Assembly (NCBI GenBank): GCA_003151275.1
Contig: PLXC01000060.1
Location: 62,001 to 126,000 of the forward strand
Length of the DNA stretch: 64,000 nucleotides
Direction: 5' to 3'
Origin: Candidatus Melainabacteria bacterium
GTDB taxonomy: Bacteria > Cyanobacteriota > Vampirovibrionia > Obscuribacterales > Obscuribacteraceae
The notes beneath the pieces are model-generated. The model was not told the origin of the DNA, made no database searches, and worked only from the letters and a program-made list of their open reading frames with translations. Positions 45,101 through 52,371 of the stretch are shown here, piece by piece (within the stretch, counting starts at the first letter, position 1; every line of letters starts with the position of its first letter). The translations under genes were made by a program, and so were the position numbers.

Positions 45101-46330
45101 GTGGCATTTTTGCCCGCCGGCACCATCGATAGTGGCTTGAAAAACCTCACCGGCAACATAAGCGGCAGCATCCAAATGAAAGGTCCAACCACAGCACCAG
45201 CAGTGCGAGGCTCCGTCCACATCAACGATTTTGGAGTGCCAACATATAAACTAGGTCATGTGACTGGCGCAGTAAGCTCGACCGATTGGGTGACGGGCAA
45301 CTCATCTGTAGCTGACGAAAGACAGTCCACTCCGTTTGATATAGACATCCAGTCCATGACGTTGAACAAATTATCCGTCAAAAATATCAAAGGAAAACTT
45401 GTAGCCGGATATTACACAAGCAAAACCAACGAGAAAGTGCGAAATATTTCATTAAAGGATATTACCGCCGACATTGCAAAAGGAAAGTTGAAGATGCGCG
45501 GTTGGACGGCGCAGGACAAGCCGCTGTTCGGTGGATCAGCAGATATAAGTGGCGTCGACGCCAATCAACTATTCACCGAACTATTCGACCAGCCTAATGA
45601 AATTACCGGCACGATGCAAGCACACATTCGCTTCCGCGCCGACATAGGCCCAGGAAAAAATGTCTATGACACGCTCGAAGTGCCGGCACCCGACGCAACT
45701 GACCCAAGCCCTAATGCGCACCTACCAAGCAGTTTTAAATTGGAAAATGGTCGAGTGGCGAGATTTAGTTTGCTGCAACGAAGAATAGATCAGGCTAACT
45801 TGCTTAAAGGCGGCATTCTTGATTTCAATATAAACAACTTCTTGCAGAGTGTGGCACCGGTTACAGAAGGCAATTACAAATCAATTATCGGTACCTTCGT
45901 TTTGAAACCAGGTTTGAAAGCAGCCTTTGGCAATGCGGATCCAGACATGGCCAGGTTTGGACCCGTTGAATTTAATGGGGAAGAACTGAGAATGCGGTCT
46001 TCTGGAACGATCGACTTCAAGCAAAATACAATGAAGATTGAAGTGGTCGGAAACATTCCCCGTACCTCAACCAGAGGATTCTTTGGCAAAGCGGGGTCGC
46101 TATTTAGTATTAATGGTTTACTTGGCGTTCTGGATGGATTGCCGATTATGCCAAAGATCTGGCCGGAAAATAAACCACGCACCTTCCAATTCAAAATCGC
46201 AGCGGCGTTGGATAAGCCACAGCAAATGAACAAATCAATTTACGACACATTCAAGTGGTTGCCGAATCAAAAAGACGCCACTGCTCACCCGACCTTGGCT
46301 GGCAGTCCTTCCCCGTCTGCTAACGGATAG
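42158..46330 (+). CDS. Giant AsmA-like/DUF748-type envelope protein
   Basis: 1390 residues. One N-terminal membrane helix (SWGWVIGITAVLAVALYLTC) anchors a very long beta-rich extracytoplasmic part with a repeating pattern. At least three tandem modules share motifs such as LYGTVKEAFLTLKGDLNGPA, LYGEIRSARGEIKGTIKNPS and LYGIVKKVDMSIQGSAKSPL, each followed by YYQP or YQP and FENLTGRLGKGTFSLDG-like strands. The end (FGPVEFNGEELRMRSSGTID) fits the AsmA C-terminal region. AsmA/TamB/YhdP proteins act as lipid-transfer bridges between the inner and outer membranes, so this supports a diderm envelope. TTG start with GAGG eight bases upstream. A lipoprotein thioredoxin follows 190 bp downstream. Confidence 0.85.
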   Translation: MIDLQKQSSERAVRSPRKSWGWVIGITAVLAVALYLTCHFYLQKILSTWSKTKLEYVIGQNMHRQVQLGSVRWSVGLPGIIFHADRITVNELSGKPFVIAGPTEIAVALIPLIHSKELMVTNVNFNTPEIWATRLTNTKWNFSDLPQMPALKDLSHLSVHGGKLHVTDARKAKVKLDFDAIEAKLDRPFYRKGWPFALSTDLKHPTFTTHIEVDGTGHGDPSDWKDNEVTFNTNLKKLVLADFVDFTGPLALPDIGNPINASFSGEGTPSKGFTAKASIEAPKFTFSAQKIEHLGPLPFLPDKEGVSAPFDKSDLKLTNVHFEYPQGKLAIKSFNGEVHLTKQKLSFEKAKGRFGHSEFEADGWIDSNHKADIRYHGKHIYLDEFRQTLEALKLPAPSVVHQPLYGTVKEAFLTLKGDLNGPAVTVNATPDRLYYMPNQPKRLFELGGGKVNYDGTTATFENLTGRLGKGTFSLDGKSELGASGKVDVRLNSDNIDLADVKSLIKELKVDSPLVKEEALYGEIRSARGEIKGTIKNPSITLKVVPINLYYQPTDSKSRVFEVNGGEIGIVNQTLDFHDATGNLGSGRFWLNGTAGPTPSSALNLKIRAENIDLSNVKMSLQSMKVQSPLLAEQLLYGIVKKVDMSIQGSAKSPLITMVAYPKDLTYQPLGSSRAVHLTSGKVTFDHDSLALQDVDVASPRSKLRTSLTINNLSKTSTISSLSVDTPGLDLSDLHSYLAAPRTPKVVRDRYLQEMKYFNITPPKGKAHGHFTATSKGSNFTILGDMSFEEVAARVAGFPMNHVKGRFLTAGNNLRIDNLSGNLGKTDFAASGEVDNFADRLAKSYNIKVTAHVDLNDFLNVVGQHENSTRQLISSGPVPITAQLSGTDKMLTAVFQGSVPADQEFSFVGPFGVLSKPKGEPATASGSLVLQDNKISLQNVQLQAGIAIIRINGTYSSPTTADGAPEIDITLDLPNPIQAKSLVAFLPAGTIDSGLKNLTGNISGSIQMKGPTTAPAVRGSVHINDFGVPTYKLGHVTGAVSSTDWVTGNSSVADERQSTPFDIDIQSMTLNKLSVKNIKGKLVAGYYTSKTNEKVRNISLKDITADIAKGKLKMRGWTAQDKPLFGGSADISGVDANQLFTELFDQPNEITGTMQAHIRFRADIGPGKNVYDTLEVPAPDATDPSPNAHLPSSFKLENGRVARFSLLQRRIDQANLLKGGILDFNINNFLQSVAPVTEGNYKSIIGTFVLKPGLKAAFGNADPDMARFGPVEFNGEELRMRSSGTIDFKQNTMKIEVVGNIPRTSTRGFFGKAGSLFSINGLLGVLDGLPIMPKIWPENKPRTFQFKIAAALDKPQQMNKSIYDTFKWLPNQKDATAHPTLAGSPSPSANG

Positions 46331-46522
46331 AAGGAGCGCGCATCTGGCATCCCAGGTTAGCCCAAGCAGCTTCGTTGCATGGCACCAAGCATGGTATCCA
46401 AATGGTGCCCTTGGCAAACATTTAGATTTCATTGTGAATTGTCGTGATCGGCAGGCATTCCGAAACACAATCAGTCTGTCGGCGTCTTTGTACATATCCC
46501 TTTGCAGACGCAGGAGCTTGAA

Positions 46523-46972
46523 ATGAAGAACTTATTTATGGCAGCAGTATGTGGAGCATTGCTCCTTGGCGGTTGTTCAAGCTCGGCTGAGGAGAAAGTT
46601 GGTCATGTGGCAAATTCTGTCCAAGAAACCTCCGACAAGACCTTCAAAAAAGATGTTCTCTCGTCCACTGAGCCAGTACTGGTAGACTTCTACGCCACGT
46701 GGTGCCCGCCGTGCAGAAAAATGTCGCCAATCGTTGATCAAGTGGCTGAACAGTTCGATGGGAAAATAAAAGTGTTCAAAGTCGATGTGGACAAAAATCC
46801 TCTTGTCTCTCAAGCCCTGGCAATTGAATCTATCCCGACCTTGGTTGTGTTCAAAAACGGCCAACCTGTGACTGCCTCGGCCGGTGCAATAGCAAAATCC
46901 GAGTTGGTTGCGTTGCTCCAAGAAGCATTGCCTGCGACCGTTGCAGGTCACAAGGACAAGAACGCACTCTAA
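46523..46972 (+). CDS. Lipoprotein thioredoxin (WCPPC active site)
   Basis: 149 residues. A lipobox LLLGGC at the end of the signal peptide (cleaved before Cys19) gives a membrane-tethered, extracytoplasmic thioredoxin. The fold is complete: VLVDFYATWCPPCRKMSPIV, VFKVDVDKNP, SIPTLVVFKNGQP with cis-Pro. WCPPC instead of the cytoplasmic WCGPC suggests reduction of exported disulfides, perhaps in cytochrome or metalloprotein assembly. ATG 46523 is chosen because CAGGAG lies eight bases before it. Confidence 0.9.
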   Translation: MKNLFMAAVCGALLLGGCSSSAEEKVGHVANSVQETSDKTFKKDVLSSTEPVLVDFYATWCPPCRKMSPIVDQVAEQFDGKIKVFKVDVDKNPLVSQALAIESIPTLVVFKNGQPVTASAGAIAKSELVALLQEALPATVAGHKDKNAL

Positions 46973-46998
46973 TTTCTCAACTAGAAGGGAAAAATTTA

Positions 46999-47027
46999 TT
47001 TACAGTCGACCCCATATTTCGTATTTT
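46999..47027 (+). promoter_or_regulatory. Candidate sigma-70 promoter for small Cys-tailed protein
   Basis: TTTACA (5/6), exactly 17 bp, TATTTT (4/6), 36 bp before the start codon. Confidence 0.5.
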
Positions 47028-47063
47028 TACGTCATCCTAAACAAAGAACCCTAGGAGGTGTCT

Positions 47064-47222
47064 ATGACCGAAAGTGATAAAGGAACAAAGACTGCTGAAA
47101 AAGAAGACGTCAAAAAAGATGACAAACAGCAAGTCAATGACAAACAGAACGAACAGAACAAACAGAACAAAGAAGAGCAAACTAAGAAGCCAAGCTCCGG
47201 TGGATGCTGCGGCGGTCACTAA
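47064..47222 (+). CDS. Small Lys/Gln/Asn-rich protein with GGCCGGH tail
   Basis: 52 residues with a very strong SD (AGGAGGTG) six bases before ATG. The body is highly charged and disordered (EKEDVKKDDKQQVNDKQNEQ), with QNKQNKEEQTKK following, and the end is SSGGCCGGH, two cysteines and one histidine that could bind a metal or be lipidated or cross-linked. It has its own promoter and terminator, so it is a real monocistronic gene. I do not recognise the family. The gene is too short for standard callers. Confidence 0.8.
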   Translation: MTESDKGTKTAEKEDVKKDDKQQVNDKQNEQNKQNKEEQTKKPSSGGCCGGH

Positions 47223-47257
47223 GTTCTGAAGTCGCAACAACAACAAACATAAGATCA

Positions 47258-47284
47258 GAGGCGCGGTTGTAAGACTGCGCCTCT
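47258..47284 (+). terminator. Terminator after small Cys-tailed protein
   Basis: 8-bp GC-rich stem AGAGGCGC / GCGCCTCT with an 11-nt loop, 35 bp past the stop; followed by CGTCATTT. Confidence 0.55.
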
Positions 47285-47299
47285 CGTCATTTAGATCTA

Positions 47300-47328
47300 A
47301 AGGCGCAGGCAGGGCAGGGCTGCGCCTT
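47300..47328. terminator. Hairpin, possible terminator for minus-strand gene
   Basis: 9-bp stem AAGGCGCAG / CTGCGCCTT around an 11-nt loop. Lies between the small Cys-tailed gene and the minus-strand ORF ending at 47421. The sequence resembles the 47258-47284 hairpin (GGCGC core), so it may be a duplication. Confidence 0.45.
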
Positions 47329-47420
47329 GTCTTATATGAGCATCAAAACTGATTTCATCTTCAAAACTTATTTCATTGACGACAATTGTTATCAATGCGG
47401 CATTGAATAAAAGGCTCGCT

Positions 47421-47603
47421 CTAGGCAGCTTCTCTATTGTGACCGGCTCGATCAACATTTCCGTTTGGCGAGTAAAAATAGATTTTGTCTTGTGCATCTT
47501 CAACGAAGTGAATGAATTCACGGAATTGAACCTTCAGCACTCTTTTCAGATCCTTAGGCAATTCGTTGACATCTGTTGTGTATGTCTCTGATTGCGATGT
47601 ATA
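47421..47603 (-). CDS. Hypothetical protein, 60 aa
   Basis: ATG 47603 has GAGGT seven bases upstream (TTTGAGGTAAGTGCC before ATG). Encodes MYTSQSETYTTDVNELPKDL followed by KRVLKVQFREFIHF and an acidic end. Soluble, amphipathic; unrecognised. The frame extends to 47705 without SD and is disregarded. Nothing nearby clarifies a role. Confidence 0.5.
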   Translation of the reverse strand, partial: YTSQSETYTTDVNELPKDLKRVLKVQFREFIHFVEDAQDKIYFYSPNGNVDRAGHNREAA

Positions 47604-47824
47604 CATGGCACTTACCTCAAATTCTTCACTACGAACGACGCCGTGAAAAACGACATAGTTCCAAAGGGGCACAGGGGTTTTATCATTTTTGCTGTGGATA
47701 ACCATATAGCTTTAATAGGAAACTCATTTGCGGTCGCTTGCGTCACCATGCTCGGTGCAAAAGTAAATCACAAAAATACAGTCGTTAGGGAAAGAGTTCT
47801 CGGCGATCATTGGAGGAATGTTTT

Positions 47825-48361
47825 ATGGCAAAGCTGTTAACGGGTATATTCCGCAGTCGCGCGAGCGCTATGACGGCAGTAGAAGACCTAATTCGTCATG
47901 GTTTTTCACAAGATGACATCAGTCTCTTGATGTCAGAAACAACTCGCGGACGCGAGTTCATGGTTGACGAATCAACTAAAGCTCCAGAAGGCTTAGCCGC
48001 TGGCGCAGCAATCGGGGGCGCCTTGGGCGCCATCGCACTTGGTTTGACCGCTACCGGTTTGTTAGCAGCCCCAGCTATTGGCTTGTTCGCGGCAGGACAA
48101 TGGTTGGCTATGCTAGCTGGATTCGGCGCCGGCGCTTTAGGCGGTGGCTTGATTGGTGGTCTGGTCGGCTTAGGTATTCCTGAGCACGAAGCAGAGCTGT
48201 ACCGTGGAGAAATTGAAAAGGGCGGCATCCTTTTGGGAATATACGCCGACGAAGACGAGAAAGTGAAAGAAGCTCATAGACTTCTTGAAGCCAATGGCGC
48301 AGAACACGTGAAATCTGAAAACGTCAAAGACGAAGTCAGAAAGATCGAAAAAGTTCGCTAA
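47825..48361 (+). CDS. Glycine-zipper general stress protein (YflT/DUF1269-like)
   Basis: 178 residues. ATG 47825 is fixed by GGAGG nine bases upstream. N-terminal ferredoxin-like segment LTGIFRSRASAMTAVEDLIR then GFSQDDISLLMSE, a middle glycine-zipper membrane region (GLAAGAAIGGALGAIALGLT and on), and a C-terminal IYADEDEKVKEAHRLLEANG half. This is the pattern of general-stress membrane proteins of the YflT/17M type. It has its own strong terminator. Function at the molecular level is unknown; membrane or stress response is inferred. Confidence 0.75.
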   Translation: MAKLLTGIFRSRASAMTAVEDLIRHGFSQDDISLLMSETTRGREFMVDESTKAPEGLAAGAAIGGALGAIALGLTATGLLAAPAIGLFAAGQWLAMLAGFGAGALGGGLIGGLVGLGIPEHEAELYRGEIEKGGILLGIYADEDEKVKEAHRLLEANGAEHVKSENVKDEVRKIEKVR

Positions 48362-48379
48362 ATTTCAAAGCGCAATAAC

Positions 48380-48411
48380 AAGAGAAGCCGCCTTTTCAGG
48401 CGGCTTCTCTT
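48380..48411 (+). terminator. Strong intrinsic terminator
   Basis: 13-bp perfect stem AAGAGAAGCCGCC / GGCGGCTTCTCTT, 6-nt loop, followed by ATGCTTTTTGG. Serves the stress protein gene; it may also serve the convergent oxidoreductase. Confidence 0.85.
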
Positions 48412-48451
48412 ATGCTTTTTGGGTTTCCGAGGCAGCCTATCTGGCAACCCC

Positions 48452-49450
48452 TTAGGATTTCTCTTGTGGTTGAGGAATCTTTGCCACGATCTTGCCGCGT
48501 ACATGGCGCATTGAGAGTCGGACTAAAGCATCAGGAATGTCTTCCAGATTTACCACTTCTTCAACCATCGGTTTGACTAACCCTTTCGCGGCTAGCGCAC
48601 CAAATTCCATGCCGATCCTGGCTAGATCGTCTTGGGCTGTAATGTCTCCGCAAGTGTAAGCACCGCCTAAAGCGACTTCGTGTACAGAGATCGCTTTCTC
48701 TCCTGGGCTTAGCTTGGAGATATCAGGCATTCCTGCCACACAAGCGATAGCGCCATTGAAGGCCAACATATCAAGAGCGGCAGTAGCACTCTCGCTGCTC
48801 ACTGTATCAATGATGTAATCGACACCACGATTCTGAGTGATTTCGTCAATCGCTTGCTTCACGTTTTCAGTTTGATAGTCAATAATCTCAGTGGCACCAA
48901 GGTTTTTAACGAAGTTGACGTTGTGCTTAGAGCAGGTAGTGATGATCCTCAAACCGGCTACTTTTGACAGTTGAATGGCAAACCCACCCACTCCGCCAGC
49001 GCCGCCAAGGATCAAAATTGTTTTGTCTTTCTGCACATGCAACTTTCTGTGCAGCGCTTGATATGCGGTGAAACCAGCACAGGGCAGGGCAGCCGCATCA
49101 GTATAGGACAGACCATCAGGTAGCCAGGCTAATGTGCGTGTAGTGACGATAGCGTATTGACTGTATCCACCTTGCTTGGAGTGATCACCGTGGTAATAAA
49201 CGGGATCTCCAACTTGCCATTCGTCCACTCCCTTACCAACGCTATCGATGACTCCGGCTACATCGAGCCCGAGGATCATTGGATAGTCCCAGCCTGGGTA
49301 GCCTGACGCCGCAAGTTTGTAGTCAACGGGATTTAAACCGACGGCAAAGACCTTGACACGAACCTCGCCAGCAGCTGGCTTGGGCTGTTCAACATCTGAC
49401 GTATAAAGTGATTCCGGCGTACCGGGCTTATCTAGGACAAGTGCTTTCAT
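48452..49450 (-). CDS. Medium-chain dehydrogenase / quinone oxidoreductase-like protein
   Basis: 332 residues of the MDR superfamily. GroES-like N-terminal half with VKVFAVGLNPVDYKLAASGY and LGLDVAGVIDSVGKGVDEWQ, then Rossmann fold ILILGGAGGVGGFAIQLSKV binding NADPH. The structural and catalytic zinc cysteines of alcohol dehydrogenases are missing, as in zeta-crystallin/QOR types. ATG start. Likely reduces quinones or reactive enones. Confidence 0.88.
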   Translation of the reverse strand: MKALVLDKPGTPESLYTSDVEQPKPAAGEVRVKVFAVGLNPVDYKLAASGYPGWDYPMILGLDVAGVIDSVGKGVDEWQVGDPVYYHGDHSKQGGYSQYAIVTTRTLAWLPDGLSYTDAAALPCAGFTAYQALHRKLHVQKDKTILILGGAGGVGGFAIQLSKVAGLRIITTCSKHNVNFVKNLGATEIIDYQTENVKQAIDEITQNRGVDYIIDTVSSESATAALDMLAFNGAIACVAGMPDISKLSPGEKAISVHEVALGGAYTCGDITAQDDLARIGMEFGALAAKGLVKPMVEEVVNLEDIPDALVRLSMRHVRGKIVAKIPQPQEKS

Positions 49451-49820
49451 CTAAGAACTCCGAATCCATGTGAGGAAATCCATTCTAACTGCAACTATTG
49501 GAACGACATGCAGCAGTTGTTCTTTCTTTATTATGCTGTGCATTAGGAAACTTGCACTAATCAAGACTTTCGAACAAGAGCTGCATAGATACCTGGTTAC
49601 GACAGTTTTCGTAAAAAAAATAGAAGTTCGATTTGTTAAGAGATAAGAACTGACAACCTCCACGGCTAAACTAGAAAATCTGTTCACTATATGGTTTAAG
49701 GGCGTTGTCACTGCAAGAAACACTCGTCGTGTATGAGCAATTGACTGGGTTTGCGCGGAGTTGCAAGGGCGCAGAAGCCAACGAGCACTTTTATAACATC
49801 GGTCTTTGGAGACGTCTTTA
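49451..49820. other. Intergenic region
   Basis: 370 bp divergent region. A 90-codon minus-strand frame (49451-49723) is present without SD or domain pattern and appears spurious. No repeats or hairpins recognised. Confidence 0.4.
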
Positions 49821-50762
49821 GTGCAGTACGTAGCTTACGAGCAATCAAAATCTATAGCAAATATCGTTGTCGATGGCTCAGCAAACGCATGCACTGAGCT
49901 AGTTCTCTCACACTGGCAAAATAGTGCAAGTCCAGACGATTTGCGTGCCGACTTGTCGGCCGAAATTGTTTTCAACTATTTAGCCCGTCCTGATTTGCAT
50001 GTGTCAGCTCAAGCGACAACGAACAATCACTTCGACGCTGACGGCTTAGTTGGCATCTATACCTTGATCAATCCACTGGAAGCAGCGGAAATGCGCGGTC
50101 TTCTGATCGATATTGCCGGCGCCGGAGATTTTGACGTGTATCAAGACAGGGATGCGGCGAGAGTTAGTTTCGTTCTTGATGCATGGACGCAGCCAGCTAA
50201 TTCTCCCCTCAATAAAAACGTCTTCGCTCAGGATTATCCCAGTGTGGCCAACGTTCTCTACGAAGAATTGCTACCGCGATTTTCAAAAATCATTGAGAAG
50301 ATTGATAGTCTGGAACACTTTTGGATCGCCCAAGATGAACATCTTGATGCCAGCGAAGAAGCATTTAGCAAGGGACGTTTCAAGCTCAAAGAAATTGCCC
50401 AAAATGATTTAGCAATCGTTACCATGCCTGACTCTAACACTACTCCTGCCAACGCAGTTCATCGCATGGCAATCCACAATCAAACCAACTGCATGAGAAT
50501 TCTTTTGATGCAGGAAAATAATTACGAACTCTACTTTCGATACGAGACATGGGTGCAATATCACTCACGGGTTTTGACGCAGCGTAAGGATCTGAAGCCC
50601 TTGGCGGAGAAACTTACTAAACAAGAGTCAATGGATGGTGTGTGGTCCTTCGGTGGTATAAATGACCTCACTCCAGCGTTGAAATTGACCGGCGCACCAC
50701 TGAGCAAGATCCCGTTTGACAGTTTCAAGAGTCAGGTATTGGAATTTCTGACAGAGGAGTAG
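49821..50762 (+). CDS. DUF6687-like protein
   Basis: About 313 residues. GTG 49821 is used because GGAG sits nine bases before it; the TTG at 49806 lies within that SD. N-terminal VQYVAYEQSKSIANIVVDGS and the striking TTNNHFDADGLVGIYTLINP are, as I recall, typical of proteins annotated DUF6687. The conserved NHFDADG suggests a catalytic or metal-binding loop, recalling DHH-type phosphoesterases (NHFDPDG), but the rest does not show the DHH fold clearly. The remainder includes WVQYHSRVLTQRKDLKPLAE and ends FKSQVLEFLTEE. Function unknown. Confidence 0.6.
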   Translation: MQYVAYEQSKSIANIVVDGSANACTELVLSHWQNSASPDDLRADLSAEIVFNYLARPDLHVSAQATTNNHFDADGLVGIYTLINPLEAAEMRGLLIDIAGAGDFDVYQDRDAARVSFVLDAWTQPANSPLNKNVFAQDYPSVANVLYEELLPRFSKIIEKIDSLEHFWIAQDEHLDASEEAFSKGRFKLKEIAQNDLAIVTMPDSNTTPANAVHRMAIHNQTNCMRILLMQENNYELYFRYETWVQYHSRVLTQRKDLKPLAEKLTKQESMDGVWSFGGINDLTPALKLTGAPLSKIPFDSFKSQVLEFLTEE

Positions 50763-50830
50763 ACTAAAGACGACTAAGTGGTGCCTATCTTAGGTAAGAA
50801 AGCTGTATTGCTGCCATGGAAAGTAAGGTT

Positions 50831-50934
50831 AGGTGCCGGCAGGATACTGGCGCTGCCAGGTTAGGGACAGATGCCGGCAACGATGCCGGCAACGATGCCG
50901 GCGCTCCCAGGTGCCGGCTAGGATGACGCTCCAA
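50831..50934. repeat. GCCGGC-type short repeat cluster
   Basis: Contains four or more copies of (G)ATGCCGGCAAC or GGTGCCGGC, arranged with CGCTGCCAGG and CGCTCCCAGG. The 12-bp unit GATGCCGGCAAC is tandem at 50870-50898. The same words occur at 53764-53795. In the leader of the HD gene. Confidence 0.75.
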
Positions 50935-50952
50935 GATGAGGATAGTGAGTAG

Positions 50953-51630
50953 ATGAATTTAGAAATAGTTCGATCAGCAAAAGAGAGCGAAGTTATTCAA
51001 CGCACTGAAGAATTTGTGCGCGAAACATTGAAGGCAGATTCAACCGGGCATGATTGGTGGCACATCAATCGGGTGCGAAACGTTGCCGTGCGACTGGCAA
51101 AGTCAGAAGGCGCGGATCAATATGTAGTTGAACTTGCCGCGCTGCTGCATGATATAGCTGATTGGAAGTTTAATGACGGTGACATCACAGTTGGTGCCAC
51201 GAAATCACGCGAGTGGTTGGCTTCTCTTGACGTTGAAGAATCGATACGAGAACGTGTCGCCCAAATCATCTTAACTGTCTCATTCAAAGGCGCAGACGTG
51301 AAGAACGAAGTAGATACACTGGAAGGGCAAGTCGTTCAAGACGCGGATCGCATTGACGCTCTTGGCGCTATCGGTATCGCCCGCACATTTGCTTATGGAG
51401 GGCATTTCAATCGCTCCATGTACGATCCAGATGAAGCGCCAGTTCAGCATGAAACCTTCGAACAATATAAAAGCAGCAAAGGTACGACGATCAACCACTT
51501 CTACGAAAAGCTGCTGCTGCTAAAAGACAGGCTAAATACAAAATCCGCAAAACAGTTCGCCGAAAGTAGACACCGGTTCGTGGAGGAGTTTCTTCAAGAG
51601 TTCTATGATGAATGGGACGGGCGCAAGTAG
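50953..51630 (+). CDS. HD-domain phosphohydrolase (YpgQ-like)
   Basis: 225 residues with the HD metal-binding motif: GHDWWHINRVRNVAVRLAKS (first H), LAALLHDIADWKF (HD), and the later DADRIDALGAIGIARTFAYG (final D). YpgQ/YedJ-type proteins hydrolyse (d)NTPs or other phosphomonoester/anhydride substrates. Normal length. SD GAGG lies 12 to 16 bp before ATG. 82 bp upstream of the DUF47 gene. Confidence 0.9.
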   Translation: MNLEIVRSAKESEVIQRTEEFVRETLKADSTGHDWWHINRVRNVAVRLAKSEGADQYVVELAALLHDIADWKFNDGDITVGATKSREWLASLDVEESIRERVAQIILTVSFKGADVKNEVDTLEGQVVQDADRIDALGAIGIARTFAYGGHFNRSMYDPDEAPVQHETFEQYKSSKGTTINHFYEKLLLLKDRLNTKSAKQFAESRHRFVEEFLQEFYDEWDGRK

Positions 51631-51712
51631 CTGAATTATTCTAATTTTATTTGCCGAATCGTAAGCGTGCATGCCGAAAACCGCAATAATCTAGTTACTT
51701 CACGAGGCCTGA

Positions 51713-52354
51713 ATGTCACCTTCACCAGATAAGTCGTCGAATTGGTTCATGCGAGTTTTCGAACCGAAGACAGACTTTTTCGCTTTGCTCAACATTCAAG
51801 CATCCACCACTCTCGAAGGCATGATTGCGCTCGAGGAGTGGATAAATGAAGGTGCATTTGAACGCTGCCAGAAAGTGCGAGATTTGGAAAACGAAGCAGA
51901 TGAACATAAGCTCGAACTAGAGCGCAGATTGGTCGAGTCCTTTATCACTCCGTTTGACCGCGAAGATATTTATGATCTTTCGATCAAGTTAGACGAAGTG
52001 ATTAACTCAGCCAAAACTACAGCTCGCGAAATAGAAGCTCTCGAAATTCATAGTTCGGATTCGTTTCTGAAAGAAATGGCAGCTACTCTTGTCGAGGGTA
52101 CGAGATGTCTAACTCAGTCCTTTTATCACCTTCAATCAAATCCTGTTGAAGCGGCTAATCAGGCTACTCTCGCCCGCAAATCCGAAAACCGATTTGCGAA
52201 AACCTATCGTGTTGCTATGAAATCACTTTTCACTCTTGATGATTTTAAGACATTGCTTAAAACGCGCGAGGTTTATAGCTGTATGGTCGCAGCTGCTGGA
52301 AAAATCGATGTGGTTGGTGAGAAACTAGTGCATGTGATCGTCAAAATCAGCTGA
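51713..52354 (+). CDS. DUF47/PhoU-like regulator of PiT transporter
   Basis: 213 residues, helical, PhoU-like. Contains RVFEPKTDFFALLNIQASTT, LENEADEHKLELERRLVESF and ITPFDREDIYDLSIKLDEVI, the family core with metal-binding E/D-x3-H/D positions. DUF47 proteins regulate low-affinity PiT phosphate transporters encoded next to them, as here (17 bp to the transporter). CGAGG before ATG. Confidence 0.92.
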   Translation: MSPSPDKSSNWFMRVFEPKTDFFALLNIQASTTLEGMIALEEWINEGAFERCQKVRDLENEADEHKLELERRLVESFITPFDREDIYDLSIKLDEVINSAKTTAREIEALEIHSSDSFLKEMAATLVEGTRCLTQSFYHLQSNPVEAANQATLARKSENRFAKTYRVAMKSLFTLDDFKTLLKTREVYSCMVAAAGKIDVVGEKLVHVIVKIS

Positions 52355-52371
52355 CCAGCGGGGGATGATGC

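Noticed and set aside
49451..49723. 90-codon minus-strand frame upstream of the oxidoreductase
   Set aside because: No SD, unusual composition, and it would occupy the oxidoreductase promoter region.
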